From positions 62,001 to 126,000 of the forward strand of contig OZ251225.1 of NCBI GenBank assembly GCA_965240325.2: 64,000 nt of DNA, in the 5' to 3' direction. Source of the DNA: Rebecca billardiae RCC1528. Taxonomy: Eukaryota; Haptophyta. Numbering within the stretch: position 1 is the first letter of the stretch; each line of letters opens with the position of its first letter. Position numbers and translations under genes: made by a program. The notes under the pieces are model-generated. The model had not been told where the DNA came from and did not search any database. It saw nothing but the letters and a program-made list of their open reading frames with translations. Of this stretch, positions 35,025 through 45,800 are shown piece by piece.

Positions 35025-35641
35025 CTACAGCGTGAGCGCCGCCAGCCCGAGGCTGATGGCGGTGGCGCCGCCGAAGAGCCCCCACGAGGACGCGCGCACC
35101 GAGCCCAGCTCCAGCCCCGCGCACGTCAGGTCCCAGTACTGCGCGCGGCGCGCGCGGCGCGAGGGGCGCGGCGCGCGCGCGTGAGCGGCCGCCCGCGCCG
35201 CGCGCGTCCGCCGCGCGCGTCCGCCCGCCGCGCGCCTCTGCGCGCCGCGCGGCTCACCGTGTGGCGCAGTGCGGAGAGGTAGTGGTACGAGAGGGGGAAG
35301 GCCACGCACGCCTTCGCCACGGGCACGAGCGCCGGGCACGAGGTCTGGAAGGCGGCGACGACGGCGGGCACGTCCGCGCCGACGAGGGCGAGCCCGCCGA
35401 TCCCAGCCACGCCCGCCGTCATCGCCACGCCCGTGATCCGCGTGCTGATCGACGAGATGGCGGCGACCGGGAACTTGTAGATCGTGAGGTGCGGCGAGAC
35501 CGGCCGGCCCGTGGCGGCCTGGCGCTCGGTGTACGAGGGCGAGGAGGCGGTGGAGGCGAGGCGGAGGCGGGACGCCGCCGCCGGCGCCGCGAGCCGCAGG
35601 CCCAGCGGCGCGCCGCGCACCACGCGCGAGGTGACCAGCAT
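35025..35641 (-). CDS. SDHC: Succinate dehydrogenase cytochrome b560 subunit
   Basis: Two exons, 35641-35258 and 35138-35025, joined across a 119-bp intron (GTGAGCC...GCGCAG), encode 165 residues, the normal SDHC size. The first ~35 residues are an Arg/Ala/Ser-rich mitochondrial transit peptide. The signature RPVSPHLTIYKF is followed by a Ser-rich turn, three membrane helices and the haem-proximal YHYLSALRHT-YWDL block, which is only completed by splicing. The protein anchors complex II in the inner mitochondrial membrane and helps bind haem b and ubiquinone. The gene diverges from the RMDN-like gene with about 180 bp between starts. Confidence 0.93.
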
Positions 35642-35824
35642 GACGCGTGTGCGAGAGCGCCGGAGGGGTCGCGCCGGCGGGGCAGCCCTCCTGCCGACTG
35701 ACGGCGCCGCCGCCGCGGCCGGCAGTCTGAAGAGTCCGGCACACCAAGGGTGGTCGGCACACCCTCGGAACCAGCGCGACCGCGCGAGCGGGTTCTCGTG
35801 GGCGACCCACGCCGACGCGCGCCG
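35642..35824. promoter_or_regulatory. Shared upstream region of SDHC and the RMDN-like gene
   Basis: 183 bp between divergent ATGs. Both products are predicted to act at mitochondria, so shared control is plausible. No specific motif was identified. Confidence 0.4.
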
Positions 35825-37794
35825 ATGATGGGCTCCGCGCTCGCCGAGCGCGCGCCGAGCGCGCGCGCCGCGGCGGTGGGCGCGGGCGTCGCGCTCGCCG
35901 CCACCACCCTCCTCCTGCTGCGCCGCCGCGCCCTCGCCGCGCGCACGCGCGCGGCCGCCGAGCGCGCGGCGCGTGAGCGCGTGGAGGCGGAGACGGCGCG
36001 GCTGGCCGAGCGGCTGGCGAGCGCGGCGAGCGAGAGCGCGCGGCAGGGCGAGAAGGTGGAGGCGCTGCGGAGCGCACGGCGCAACGGCGCGCAGGTCTTC
36101 CAGGACGCCTCGCCCTCGCCCGGCCCGCCGGCGCCGCTCGCGCCGCCCGCGGCGTCGAGCGGCCGCGGCGCGGCCGGCGGCGCCGTCGGCGCGCGCGGCG
36201 CGGCCTCGCTCGCGCACGCGGCGGCGGTCGCGGCGGTGGCGGGCGGCACGCCGCCCGCGCGCGGCCAGCTGCGCCGCATCGGCTCGACCGAGACCTTCGT
36301 CGACCTCGGCGACTTCGAGACGCCGCCCGAGGGCGGGCGCGTCGAGCTCGAGTCGGCCGCGAGCGCCGCCGCGCTGCTCGTCGACGGCGAGGGCGTGCGC
36401 GCGAGCGTGGCGCGGGTGCGCGCGCCGCTGGGCGAGGCGGACGAGCTGCACCGCGCGGGGCACGCGCAGCAGGCGTACGCGCTGCTCGCCTCGCGCCTGC
36501 CGCACCGCCTCCGCGCCGACCACGCGCACGCGCCCACGCTCGGCCTGCTGGGCGCGCCCGCGGGGCCGGCGCCGCAGCAGCAGCCGCACGCGGCGGCCGC
36601 GTGGGCGGCGGCCGCGGCGGCGGTGGAGCCCGGGCTGGGCGAGGCGTGCGCGCAGCTGCTCTGGCGCATCGCGCGCTGCCGCTATGAGATGGCCGAGCAG
36701 TGCGCCGCCGCCGCGGGCGGGTGCGAGTCCGACGCCGCAGAGATCGCGCTGCTCGCGTTTGCGGCGCGGCTGAGGCCGCACGGCGGCGCGGCGACGCAGC
36801 CCGCGGCCTCGGCCGCCGCCGCCGGGGGCGCGCGCGGCGTGGCGCCGGACGCGGAGCGCATGCGCGCGCACCGCGCGCACCACCTGGTCGAGGGCGCGCA
36901 GGCCGCCGCCGCCGCCGTCGCGCTCGCGCCCTCGTGCGTGCCCGCGCACCTGTGGGGCGCGTGGCTGCAGCTGCGGCTCGCCTCCTTGCCCGTGCTGCCC
37001 GCGCAGCAGCAGCCGCCGCACCCGGCGCAGGCGCAGCCCTCGCCCGCGCGGCCGGGCGGCGCGCGCGCGGGCGCCGCGGCGCGCGCGCAAATGTGCGCGC
37101 GGCGGCGCGGCGCGCCGCGCGGCGCGAGGCGCCACCGCGCACGCCGCCGCACGCCGCGCCGCTCACGCGCGCCCCGCACGCCGCACGCCGCCCCGCCCTC
37201 CCCCTTGGCTTGGTCGCTCGCTCGCTCGGCGCACGCAGGGAGTCGGCTCTCGCAGCGGAGGCGCACGCGCGCGCCGTGCTCGCGCTGCGCCCGGACTCGG
37301 CGGCGGCGCACGCCGCGCTCGGGGCCACGGCCTTCTTCGCGGCGTCGCTCACGTGGGCCGAGGCCAAGCTGCGCGAGGCGCTGGCCTCGCGCGCCAACGG
37401 CGGCGGCGGCGGCGGCGGCGGCGCGAACGGCGGCGGCGGCGGCGCGGACGACGGCGACCGCACCGCGGCCGCGGCGCGCGCGCCTCCGAGCGGCGTGCGC
37501 ACCACGCTGGGCGCAGCGGTGCAGCACCTGCAGAGGGCGGCGCAGGCGGCGGGCCAGGAGGCGGAGGCGGCCGTGCCGCCGAGCGAGGACGAGGCGGTCT
37601 CGCACAAGGCGGTGCTGCTCTGGCTCGCGCGCGCCCTCATCCGCCTCGGCCGGCTGGAGGAGGCGGAGGGCGCGCTGGCGGCCGCACACGCGCTGCCGCT
37701 GCGCTGCCCCGAGGACGGGCGCGCACACGCGCACGGGGAGCGGCTGCTCGGCGCGCTCGGCGCAGACGCGCCGCGCTCGGCGCGGTTGCGCTGA
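35825..37794 (+). CDS. RMDN/PTPIP51-like TPR protein
   Basis: Exons 35825-37092 and 37239-37794, with a 146-bp intron (GTGCGCG...CACGCAG), give about 607 residues. Order: one N-terminal membrane helix (about 16-31) followed by RRR, a coiled coil (about 38-80), a low-complexity linker, then C-terminal helical repeats from about 275. The repeats match the FAM82/RMDN family pattern (LLWRIARCRYEMAE, AAVALAPSCVPAHLWGAWL, LLWLARALIRLGRLEEAEGAL, then LP...ED...H). Splicing at Gln-Met restores the repeat with ALRPDSAAAH. A weak FFAT-like motif, TFVDLGD (157-163), lies between coiled coil and TPR. PTPIP51 (RMDN3) has this order and tethers ER to mitochondria; that role here is inferred. Confidence 0.68.
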
Positions 37795-38303
37795 GCCACG
37801 GCGTGTCGCGACGGCCGCAGGCGTGGGCGCGCGCTGCGCATGGCCGCGCGTCACCGCGCGGCAGGCTGCCTGCCGCAGGACGAGTGAGCGCACTCGGGCA
37901 CAGTTTGGCCTTGTGTGATCGAGTTGTGACTTGTGAGTTGTCCGCCAGCCGTGCTGCGCAATGCGCAGTGCGCTCAGCGCGCTACGCACCAACCGTCACG
38001 CCGTGACCGTTGACTACTGCGCCGAATTGTCCGAGTCCGATGCAACAGCAGCATGGCTTAGCACTGTGACAGACTGCAAACAGACTGCAGTCAAGACACG
38101 CACGCGCCCGCGGACGCGCACCGCACACAGTGTCTCACTGGCTGTGACTGTCCGGACTGCGGAGACAGCCCGGAACCAGTGCGCAGCCGGTTGAATGACT
38201 TGAATCCTATCCCGCCATCCTGAATTCCAGAATGCATTGAGCGTCGCATGCGCGACTGCCGGGGGCGAACAGTGCGCGGCGCCGCAAGCCGTCGCCCCTC
38301 GCC
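37795..38303. other. Intergenic
   Basis: 3' flank of the RMDN-like gene and 5' flank of the sulfotransferase gene. Nothing recognised. Confidence 0.6.
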
Positions 38304-39446
38304 ATGTGGCAGGCGCTCGCGCTGCTGCTGCTCGCGCAGCCGCCGCAGGGCATGCGCTGGGCGCCGCGCGGGGGCTTCGCGCAGCCCGGCTGGTCCCAGC
38401 CCTCCGGCGCCGGCTGGTCCAACCCCGCCGGCGGTGGCGCGCCGTCCGGCTGGCCGGGCGCGGGCGGCGGTGGCATCGGCGGCGGCGCCGGCGCCGGCCC
38501 GGGCCGGTTCTGGCGCCCGGCGCCCGCGCGCGGCTTCGGGGCGGCGCGCGCGGGGGTCGCGCCCCCTTCGCTCGCCGCGGGCGCCGCGGGCCCGCTGCTC
38601 TACCTCGTGCACATCCCCAAGACGGCGGGCACCTCGCTGATCGACGACATGCTCGCGTACGCGGGCGTGGCGCCGTGCGGCCCCTCGCTGCTGCTGCACG
38701 CGTGCTTCCGGAAGAAGGGGCTGCGGCCGAACCTGGCGACGATCTCGATCGCCGCGCGGTACGCCGCGTGCAACTTCACCGCGTGCGAGCTCAACGTCGA
38801 GGACGCCATCGCCTCCGCCTCCCTCCGGCGGCCGCTGCAGCTGGTGGTGTTCCTGCGCGAGCCGTCCAAGCACGTGGTGAGCATGTACGCGATGTGCCAG
38901 TCGAGCTTCGCGCTGGGGGCGCACGTGTACTCGCCCATCGGGCTGAACGGCTGGCTGCGCGCGACCAACGCCTCGGGCGGCGCGGTCAGCACGTACTGCG
39001 ACTACGACCCGAACGACATCCAGAGCGCGCGCCTCTCCCCGTGGGACAAGCGCGCGCTCAAGCCGCACCTCTCGCTCCGCGCGGCGAGCGCGCGCGTGCA
39101 GAGCGCGTTCGCGGTGGGCACGACCGAGCAGTACCGCGCGAGCCTGTGCCTGCTGCTGCGCAGGCTGGGGAAGGCGCGGCCGGACTGCGCGTGCGGCGCC
39201 GCGCCGCTCAAGGTGCGCCACGTCTCGTTTGGCACCAAGTCGTCGGACGTGGTCGTGGACGCGGAGGCGCGCGTGCTCATCAGCCAGATGACGCGCAATG
39301 ACCGCGCGCTGTACGCGCTCGCCAAGCGGCGGCTGTACACGGAGCTGGAGCAGGAGGGGCTCACGTGCCTGCTCGAGCCGGAGAAGCACGCCAAGCCGAA
39401 GCACGCGCAGGGCGGGGCGAGCGGGGCGCTCCGGCTGAGGCGGTAA
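38304..39446 (+). CDS. Secretory-pathway sulfotransferase
   Basis: 380 residues, single exon. A hydrophobic N-terminus (MWQALALLLLAQ) is a signal peptide or Golgi anchor, followed by a Gly/Pro/Trp-rich linker. The PAPS-binding elements are clear: LVHIPKTAGTSL (5'-phosphosulfate loop, about residue 100) and VVFLREPSKHVVSMY (3'-phosphate loop, about 183). It belongs to the broad Golgi carbohydrate sulfotransferase group and would transfer sulfate from PAPS to a glycan; the acceptor is unknown. Several Cys residues suggest lumenal disulfides. A second, distant family member lies at 55615. Confidence 0.87.
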   Translation: MWQALALLLLAQPPQGMRWAPRGGFAQPGWSQPSGAGWSNPAGGGAPSGWPGAGGGGIGGGAGAGPGRFWRPAPARGFGAARAGVAPPSLAAGAAGPLLYLVHIPKTAGTSLIDDMLAYAGVAPCGPSLLLHACFRKKGLRPNLATISIAARYAACNFTACELNVEDAIASASLRRPLQLVVFLREPSKHVVSMYAMCQSSFALGAHVYSPIGLNGWLRATNASGGAVSTYCDYDPNDIQSARLSPWDKRALKPHLSLRAASARVQSAFAVGTTEQYRASLCLLLRRLGKARPDCACGAAPLKVRHVSFGTKSSDVVVDAEARVLISQMTRNDRALYALAKRRLYTELEQEGLTCLLEPEKHAKPKHAQGGASGALRLRR

Positions 39447-39713
39447 GGAGACGCGCGGCGGCCCTCCGGCTCCATTGAGACCATTTTCCAACACCGCCTC
39501 CGGGCCCGCGCATCGAGATTCGAGGCCTGGTTGACAATCAGCCAGCAGTGTCACTCATGCAATGATCAGCCTCGGGCCCAGGGCCGGGCGACCGCCGCGA
39601 CCGCGCAGATGACGACCCGAGACACCTGCTGCCCGGCCCGCCAGTGACCGGCCCGCGATCTCGATCCCGCCGGGGATGACTCATTCCGGATTCGGGATGA
39701 CGCCCCGTGACTT

Positions 39714-39756
<43 letters not shown>

Positions 39757-40355
39757 ACGACGTGGCAGCATCGGACAAGCGTCAGGCTCAGAGTGCAACA
39801 GCGACACACAGTAAATGCGTCCGCGCCATATATATATATATATAACTATATATGCCATCATATCGGACACTACGGATTCCGGAGACCGGAGTCCCAGCCG
39901 CCAGCGGCAGTGACTGTGAGGCACCGGCGCCACTCCCTGACTTCTGAGGCCCTTACTGGAACAGCGCATGTTACTGGACTCAGCACTCTGCCGATAACTT
40001 CAGCATCAGTACGAATAACTACTACGACGATACTCTCCCGGTAGTCCGACAATCCCGGAGCCTTCGGCCCGCGCGGGCCACCCGCGTCACGTACATACCG
40101 AGCGAGTCACGGCTCATCACTCCGACTCGGTCCGGCTGGCGCGCTGCTGTCGTCGTTATTCAGTAGTACTGCGCTAGTGACGAGTTGACGACCGCCACCG
40201 GATGATCGAGCTGACGAGACTAGGAGTGACTGAGTCCCGCGGTCCCGCCGTTCGTCATCAGCTCACGGTAGCCCCGTTGCGGTCGTTAATGCTGCGGTCC
40301 GGCGGCGCCGGTCAATTGCGGAGACGCCGGAGGCGGGCTGGCCGCAGCACGGTTC
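39447..40355. other. Intergenic with TA tracts and a dispersed repeat
   Basis: Holds a (TA)n tract (39715-39752), the dispersed repeat at 39749-39828 and a second short TA tract (39829-39852). The remainder to 40355 shows nothing recognisable. Confidence 0.7.
39749..39828 (-). repeat. Dispersed ~80-bp repeat, copy 2
   Basis: Reverse complement of 12121-12198 with a few differences. It is bounded on both sides by TA dinucleotide tracts, like the larger mobile units of this window. Confidence 0.85.
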
Positions 40356-41018
40356 CTAGGCCCCCTCGGCTTTCGCGCGCTCCATGACGGTACCCGCGAG
40401 TGCGTACTGCCACGACGGCCGCGCGCGGCACCGGCCCCACCACGCGTTGACCGCCGGCCGGCGCTCGAGCTCGGCGCCGAGCCCGAGGCCTTCAAACCAC
40501 TCGAGGTAGCAGAGCCAGGTGAGGTCGGCGCAGGTGAAGCCGTCGCCGACGAGGTACTCCCGCCCCTCCTTCGCCAGGTGCGCCTCGAGGATGTCGAGGA
40601 TCGGCGCGACGTTCCCGGCCGTCTCCTCGAGCAGGCCGGGCACAGGCGCGTTGTGCAGCTTGGCGTAGTACAGCGGCATGAACGCCTTCTGGAACTCCGA
40701 GTACTCGACGGAGAGCCACTGCTGCATCAGCGCGCGCTGGCGCGGGTCGGTCGGCACCAGGTGCGTGCCCTCGCCGACGAACTGCATGATGGCGCGCGAC
40801 TCGAAGAGACGGAACGCGCCGCCGCCGCCGCGCGCGTCCTCCCACACGGGCACCTTGCCAAACGGCTGGATGGCGAGGAACTCTGCGCTCTTCTGCTGCT
40901 TGTCCGGCAGGCGGATGGGGACAAAGTCGAAGTCGAGGCCCGCCTCGGTCAGGGCGCAGATCACGCGGCGGGAGCAGGTCGTTGGCGGCCATGCCCACAG
41001 TGTCCCGGCCTTCACCAT
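40356..41018 (-). CDS. Glutathione S-transferase, phi-like
   Basis: 220 residues, single exon. The thioredoxin-like N-domain begins LWAWPPTTCSRRV, with Ser16 as the likely catalytic residue, and has IQPFGKVPVWED (cis-Pro) and FESRAIMQFV (the glutathione-binding Glu-Ser). The all-helical C-domain ends with FTCADLTWLCYLEWF. Length and motifs match cytosolic GSTs; the Ser and overall pattern point to the phi/theta side of the family. It conjugates glutathione to electrophiles or reduces peroxides. Its ATG abuts a (GTC)n tract. Confidence 0.87.
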   Translation of the reverse strand: MVKAGTLWAWPPTTCSRRVICALTEAGLDFDFVPIRLPDKQQKSAEFLAIQPFGKVPVWEDARGGGGAFRLFESRAIMQFVGEGTHLVPTDPRQRALMQQWLSVEYSEFQKAFMPLYYAKLHNAPVPGLLEETAGNVAPILDILEAHLAKEGREYLVGDGFTCADLTWLCYLEWFEGLGLGAELERRPAVNAWWGRCRARPSWQYALAGTVMERAKAEGA

Positions 41019-41579
41019 CGTCGTCGTCGTCGTCGTCGTCCTCCGGCCGCGCGTACGTACGTCTGCGCCTCGATTCGGCCGCGCGCGGGAGCGGGAAGAA
41101 GATCGCAGGAAGCGGCCGGAAAAGTCAAAAGTGAAAAGTCGTACGCCCGCTTGCGTTGAAGCTTCTCAGTCAGCATGGCTGACCAAGACGGCGTCCCAGC
41201 CGGGCGAGCACGCCCGATGGCCGGCAATAACGACGATGGCTAGTATACCGTCGCGTAGCGAGTCGAGATGTCATTAGGGCAGCACTGAACGCCACTCACT
41301 CACTGATCGGATCGACAACGGCGTTGTCGTACATGTCGTTGACGACGGACCGCGAAGCCTCTCGCTCCGGAGTCTCAGTCCACCGTGTCCAGGGCGGCCA
41401 GGGCCCGGCCCCGTGGCCCGGTGGCGGCGCCAGCGGTCACTGAACTGGTCGGGCCTGGGGCCTGGTGCCGGGTCCGTTCGAGCGGCGTGAACGGCAGGGT
41501 CTGCCACCTGACCGCGAGCACACAGCACCTCGGAGCTCACGGCACCCGCACACGCCCGCCCATGCGCCGGCTGCGCATC
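41019..41579. other. Intergenic with a (GTC)n tract
   Basis: Begins with a short (GTC)n microsatellite (about 41018-41040). Otherwise it is the upstream region of the GST gene and 3' flank of YKT6. No further element was seen. Confidence 0.6.
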
Positions 41580-42117
41580 TCACATGAGCTTGCAGCACTG
41601 GTTCTGTTTCCTCGCCGTCTTGTAGAACATCTTCGACGAGCCCGAGAGCTCGTTCGACTTCTCGATCAGCGTGTCGATCTTCTGCCCGCGCTCGATCGCG
41701 GTCTCGATCGTCTCGTGCTGCGCGCGGCCGCGGGGCGGAGCCGCGCGCGACGGGCGCGGTCGCGGGCGCGTGAGCGCGCGCGTGCCGGGCGCGGCGTGCG
41801 CGTGCGCGCCGGTGCCGCGCGCTCACGAGGATGAGCTTCGTCTCGTCGAGCTGCTTCATGATCGAGGTGAGCTGGTCGGCCTCGGCGGGGTCCTGGAACT
41901 TGACGATCAGCGCGTCGTGCTGCGGCTTGAACACCGCGTTGAGCCCGTTCTCCGTCGGCGCGGCGGGCAGCGCGCCCCCCAGCGCGGCGCTGAACTGCTC
42001 GCTCATCTGCGCGAGGTAGCCAAACGCCACGCGCGCCGGGTACTCGCGGTCGCAGAAGGCGACGGCGTTGAAGCCGTGCGGCGTGGCGTACACGTGGCAC
42101 ATGAAGTCTGCGCGCCG

Positions 42118-42148
<31 letters not shown>

Positions 42149-42511
42149 GCGTGAGGCCCGCGCGCCGCCGGGCCCGGCGGGGCGGCAGCGCGCGCGCACC
42201 CTCGTGCTTAATCGATGATCGCGTGCCCGCCTGCGCGGCCTTGCTGAACTGCCGGCCGAAGAAGGTGCACATCTCGAGCACGCTGCGCGCGCGAGGGGCG
42301 GCGGGGTTGGCGCGAGGGCTCGACCAACGCACGTGCCCGGCGCGCCGGCGCGCGCGCCTCCGCCGCCGCCGGCTGCGCGCGCGCGCGCGGGCGCGCACCT
42401 GCCGCGCTGGAAGTAGCCAAACGAGGAGAGCTCCGAGGCGGAGGTGAGCATCACGGGCTCGCCCTCGGGCGGGGGTTGTGTGTACACGGCGCTGAAGAGG
42501 AGCTTCACCAT
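41580..42511 (-). CDS. YKT6: R-SNARE Ykt6
   Basis: Four exons, 42511-42399, 42282-42200, 42107-41827 and 41717-41580, with introns of 116, 92 and 109 bp, encode 204 residues (human Ykt6: 198). The longin domain has SASELSSFGYFQR, MCTFFGRQF, DFMCHVY and DREYPARVAF. The SNARE helix runs HETIETAIERGQKIDTLIEKS with the central Arg of an R-SNARE. The protein ends in CCKLM, a prenylation box with an adjacent palmitoylatable Cys and no membrane helix, diagnostic for Ykt6. It acts in ER-Golgi, endosomal and autophagosome fusion. Each exon joint restores conserved sequence. Intron 2 contains a 26-base homopolymer (G on the plus strand). Confidence 0.95.
42121..42146. repeat. Homopolymer G26 (plus strand) inside YKT6 intron 2
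   Basis: An uninterrupted run of about 26 G on the plus strand, that is C on the transcribed strand, next to the acceptor. It may serve as the only pyrimidine tract in this intron set and is prone to length error. Confidence 0.9.
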
Positions 42512-42836
42512 CGTCGCCGCCCTCGCACCGCGCAGGACGGGCGCTCTGCCCCGACGGCCCACTGGGCAGCGGACGCCGTCGCGCCAGCTGCCAAGATGCG
42601 CGCGCGCGTCGTTGGAGACTGGCAGCGGCAGCCGGCAAGATGACAAGGCGGCCTTGCTGCACAGCCCGCTCCACGATGGCGTCGCTCGGCGGCCAATCAG
42701 AAAAAAGGGCGGCTGTGGCACAGCGTGCAGAAAAAGTCAAGAAAGACGATATAAAGAAACGCCGGGCGGCTTGGGCGGCTTTTTTCGCGCTGCTGCCTGC
42801 TGTCGGTTTCGCGTCGTCGGTTCCGCAGCCCCAACC

Positions 42837-45800
42837 ATGGCGAAGCCGCCGCCGCGGAGCTCGGCGGTGTACGCGCGCGAGCAGATCGCGATCCCGCCGT
42901 ACACGCTGGCGGTGCTCAAGGAGTACCAGAAGGCCGCGCTGCGCCACTTCCGCGGGCGGCGCACCGTCTCGGCGCAGCAGCTCCTCGAGTACTCCGCGAC
43001 CTACTTTGGGCAGAAGGACGCGGCGATCAAGGCGCGGCGCGCGCGCGAGACGGCGTACCGCGCGGAGTGGACGGGGCGGAAGGGCGAGGTGCGCGAGCTG
43101 TTCCAGCAGTTCGACGCGAACGGCGACGGCTCGATCGAGTTCTCCGAGGTCGAGAACGCCCTCGGCGAGGTGCACAACTTCTTTGGCTACTCGATGGACG
43201 CGGCGGGCTACCCCGAGTGGGTGCCCAAGGAGGAGGTGGACGCGCGCGCGCTCTTCGCCGAGCTCGACGTGGACACGGACGGGCGCGTGTTCTGGGACGA
43301 GTTCTGGACCGTCATCTCCAAGTGGATGGACGACAACTTCGACCGCTCCGAGCTCTACCGCGAGAAGGAGGAGCAGCGCCGGATGGCGCGCGAGCGGCTG
43401 GCGGAGGAGGAGCGCGAGCGCATCGAGGCGGAGGCGGAGGCGGCGGCGGAGGCGGAGGCGGCGCGGCTGAAGGAGGAGGAGCGGAAGCAGCGCGAGGCCG
43501 AGCGCAACGCCGAGGCCGCCCGCCTCCGCGCCGAGCGCGCCGCGCAGCAGCGCCGCGCCGAGAAGGAGGCGGAGGCGCGCGCCAAGCGCGAGGCCGCCGA
43601 GCGGCGCGTGCGCGAGCAGGCGGCGGTGGCGGCCCAGGTGCAGGAGGACTTCGAGCAGGAGGCGGAGCGCCGCGCGCGCAAGGCGTCGCTCCGCGCCGAG
43701 GCCGAGGCCCGCCCGCCCAAGCCCGACTCCGAGCCCGCCTCCGCCGACGAGGAGGAGGACATCTCGACCAAGGCGCTCAACTCGATCGAGCTGGCCGCGC
43801 TCTCCGCCGGCTCTGTGGACGAGCTGCTGCCCGCCATCATCGCGGCGCTGGAGCAGGGGAAGCCGACGCGCGGCTCGCCGATGGACTGCATCGCGCTGCG
43901 CCGCGCGCCCGGCCAGGGCAAGGCGGGCGCCACGCCGCCGCCCATGTTCGTCGCGATCACGCCCGCGACCGCGAGCGCGCGGCCGTGGGTGCGGCCCGGG
44001 CTGCACGGCGCGCCCGCTGCCGCTGAGCACGAGCTCAGCACGGAGGAGGAGGAGGCGGCGGAGGAGGACGCGGAGGGGGCGGCGGAGGCGGCGGAGGAGG
44101 AGACGCCGCTGCTCACGGTGGTGTGGGCCTCGCCCGGCCACCCCAAGGTGCAGCCCGGCCAGGCCATCCAGCGCATCACCGAGATGGCCGTCGAGCGCAC
44201 CTCGTTTGCCGCGCTCGACGGCGCGCTCGCCGCGTCCTCGCACGCGCTGGCGAGCGGTGGCGGGCCGGACAAGGAGGAGGTGGCGGCGGCGCAGAGCGCG
44301 GACGGGCTGTTCGTCGCGCGGCCGCTGCGCTACGCGCCCGACGTCGGCCGGCGCGGCGTCGCGCTCGGCGTCGTCGGCTCCGGCGTGCCCGCCTCGCGCG
44401 CGGCCGCGCACACGCCCGCCGTGTGCCAGTTTGTGGCGCTGCGCCGGCCGGACGCGCCGCAGCTCACGCTCGACGTCACGATGGCGTCGCCGCTGCACCC
44501 GCTGGCGGGGGTGAAGGAGGGCGCGGCGTGGGCGGTGGACGGCGGCGCGGGCGGCGAGGTGCCCGGCCTCGCCACCGCCTGCCTCCGCCTCGTCGCCAAC
44601 CCGCCCGCCGACCTCCTCGCCGGCACGGCCGCGCGGCGCGCCGACGCGCGGCTGGTGTACACGTGCTCGCGCGCCGAGCTCGGCATCGACACGGCCGCCG
44701 ACGGCGGCGCCGCGCTCGGCGCGTTCATCCCGGCGTCGGCGGACGTGCAGCTGATGCTGATGCTCGACCCGAAGAAGCTGCCCGACGACCTCGCCGCCGA
44801 CGCGCTGCGCGCCGACGCCGTCCTCGGCGTCGTCGGCGTCGGGCCGATCGCGTCGACGTTTGCGCCCGCGCCCTCGCCGGCCGACGCGGCCGCCGCGGCC
44901 GACGGCGCGGACGACGAGACGGAGGTGTTCCTGCAGATCGTCGCGTCGCCGAGCTCGAAGGACATGTCGCAGACGGAGGGCGGGCTGACGAAGGCGCAGT
45001 ACACCGCCGGCTCGGTCGCGGGCTACGCCACGATCGGCACCATCCTGCGCAACCCCGTCGCCGCCGCCGAGGACGCGGCGACCGGCGGCGGCGGCGCGCT
45101 GCCCCTGGAGACGGTGGCGCACTCGGCTTACCAGATGGCCGAGCTGAGCGTGGACGCGCCGGCGGGGCTGCTCGCCGTGCCGATGGTGGACGGCGCGGGG
45201 CGGAAGCTCGGCGTGATCACCGCGGCGATGCAGACCTCCGCCACGCCCGAGGCCAACGAGAAGACCTCCGCCTTCGTCGCCGAGGTCGCGCGGCGCGCCG
45301 CGATGGCCATCTCGGACGTGCGCGCGCGGGAGTCGGCCGCGCGGCTCGCGGCGCAGGGCGGCTCGGACCCGGCCATCAAGGACAGCGACGGCGACGGGAT
45401 CGCGGACGAGGACGACGACTACGACGACCTCGCGGCGGGCGGCGCGATGCAGATCTCCGAGCTCCACGTCGCGCCCGTCGCGCACCGCCTCTCCGCCCTC
45501 GGCACCGTCGAGCACGCGCCGCCGTCCGAGCTGGCGTGGGCGCTGCTCGACTGCGCGAGCGCGATCGGCGCGTCGGGCGCGCCGCCGCCCGCCTTCATCG
45601 CGCTCGCCGAGGGGGACGCGGCGCGGCTGCACGTGCTGCTCGCGTCGCCGCTCCACCCGCTCGTCGCGACGGGCGACGTGCTCACCTCCGCCGAGCCCGC
45701 CGACGCCGACGCCGACGCCGCCGCGCCCGCCGCCGCCGTGCCGCTCGAGGGCTCGGCCGCGGCCGCGGTGCGCGCGGCGCGCATGCCCGCGCGGCTGCGC

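Noticed and set aside
35750-35824. Upstream start for the RMDN-like protein
   Set aside because: The extra 25 residues are unlike the family, and the later Met puts the membrane helix near the N-terminus.
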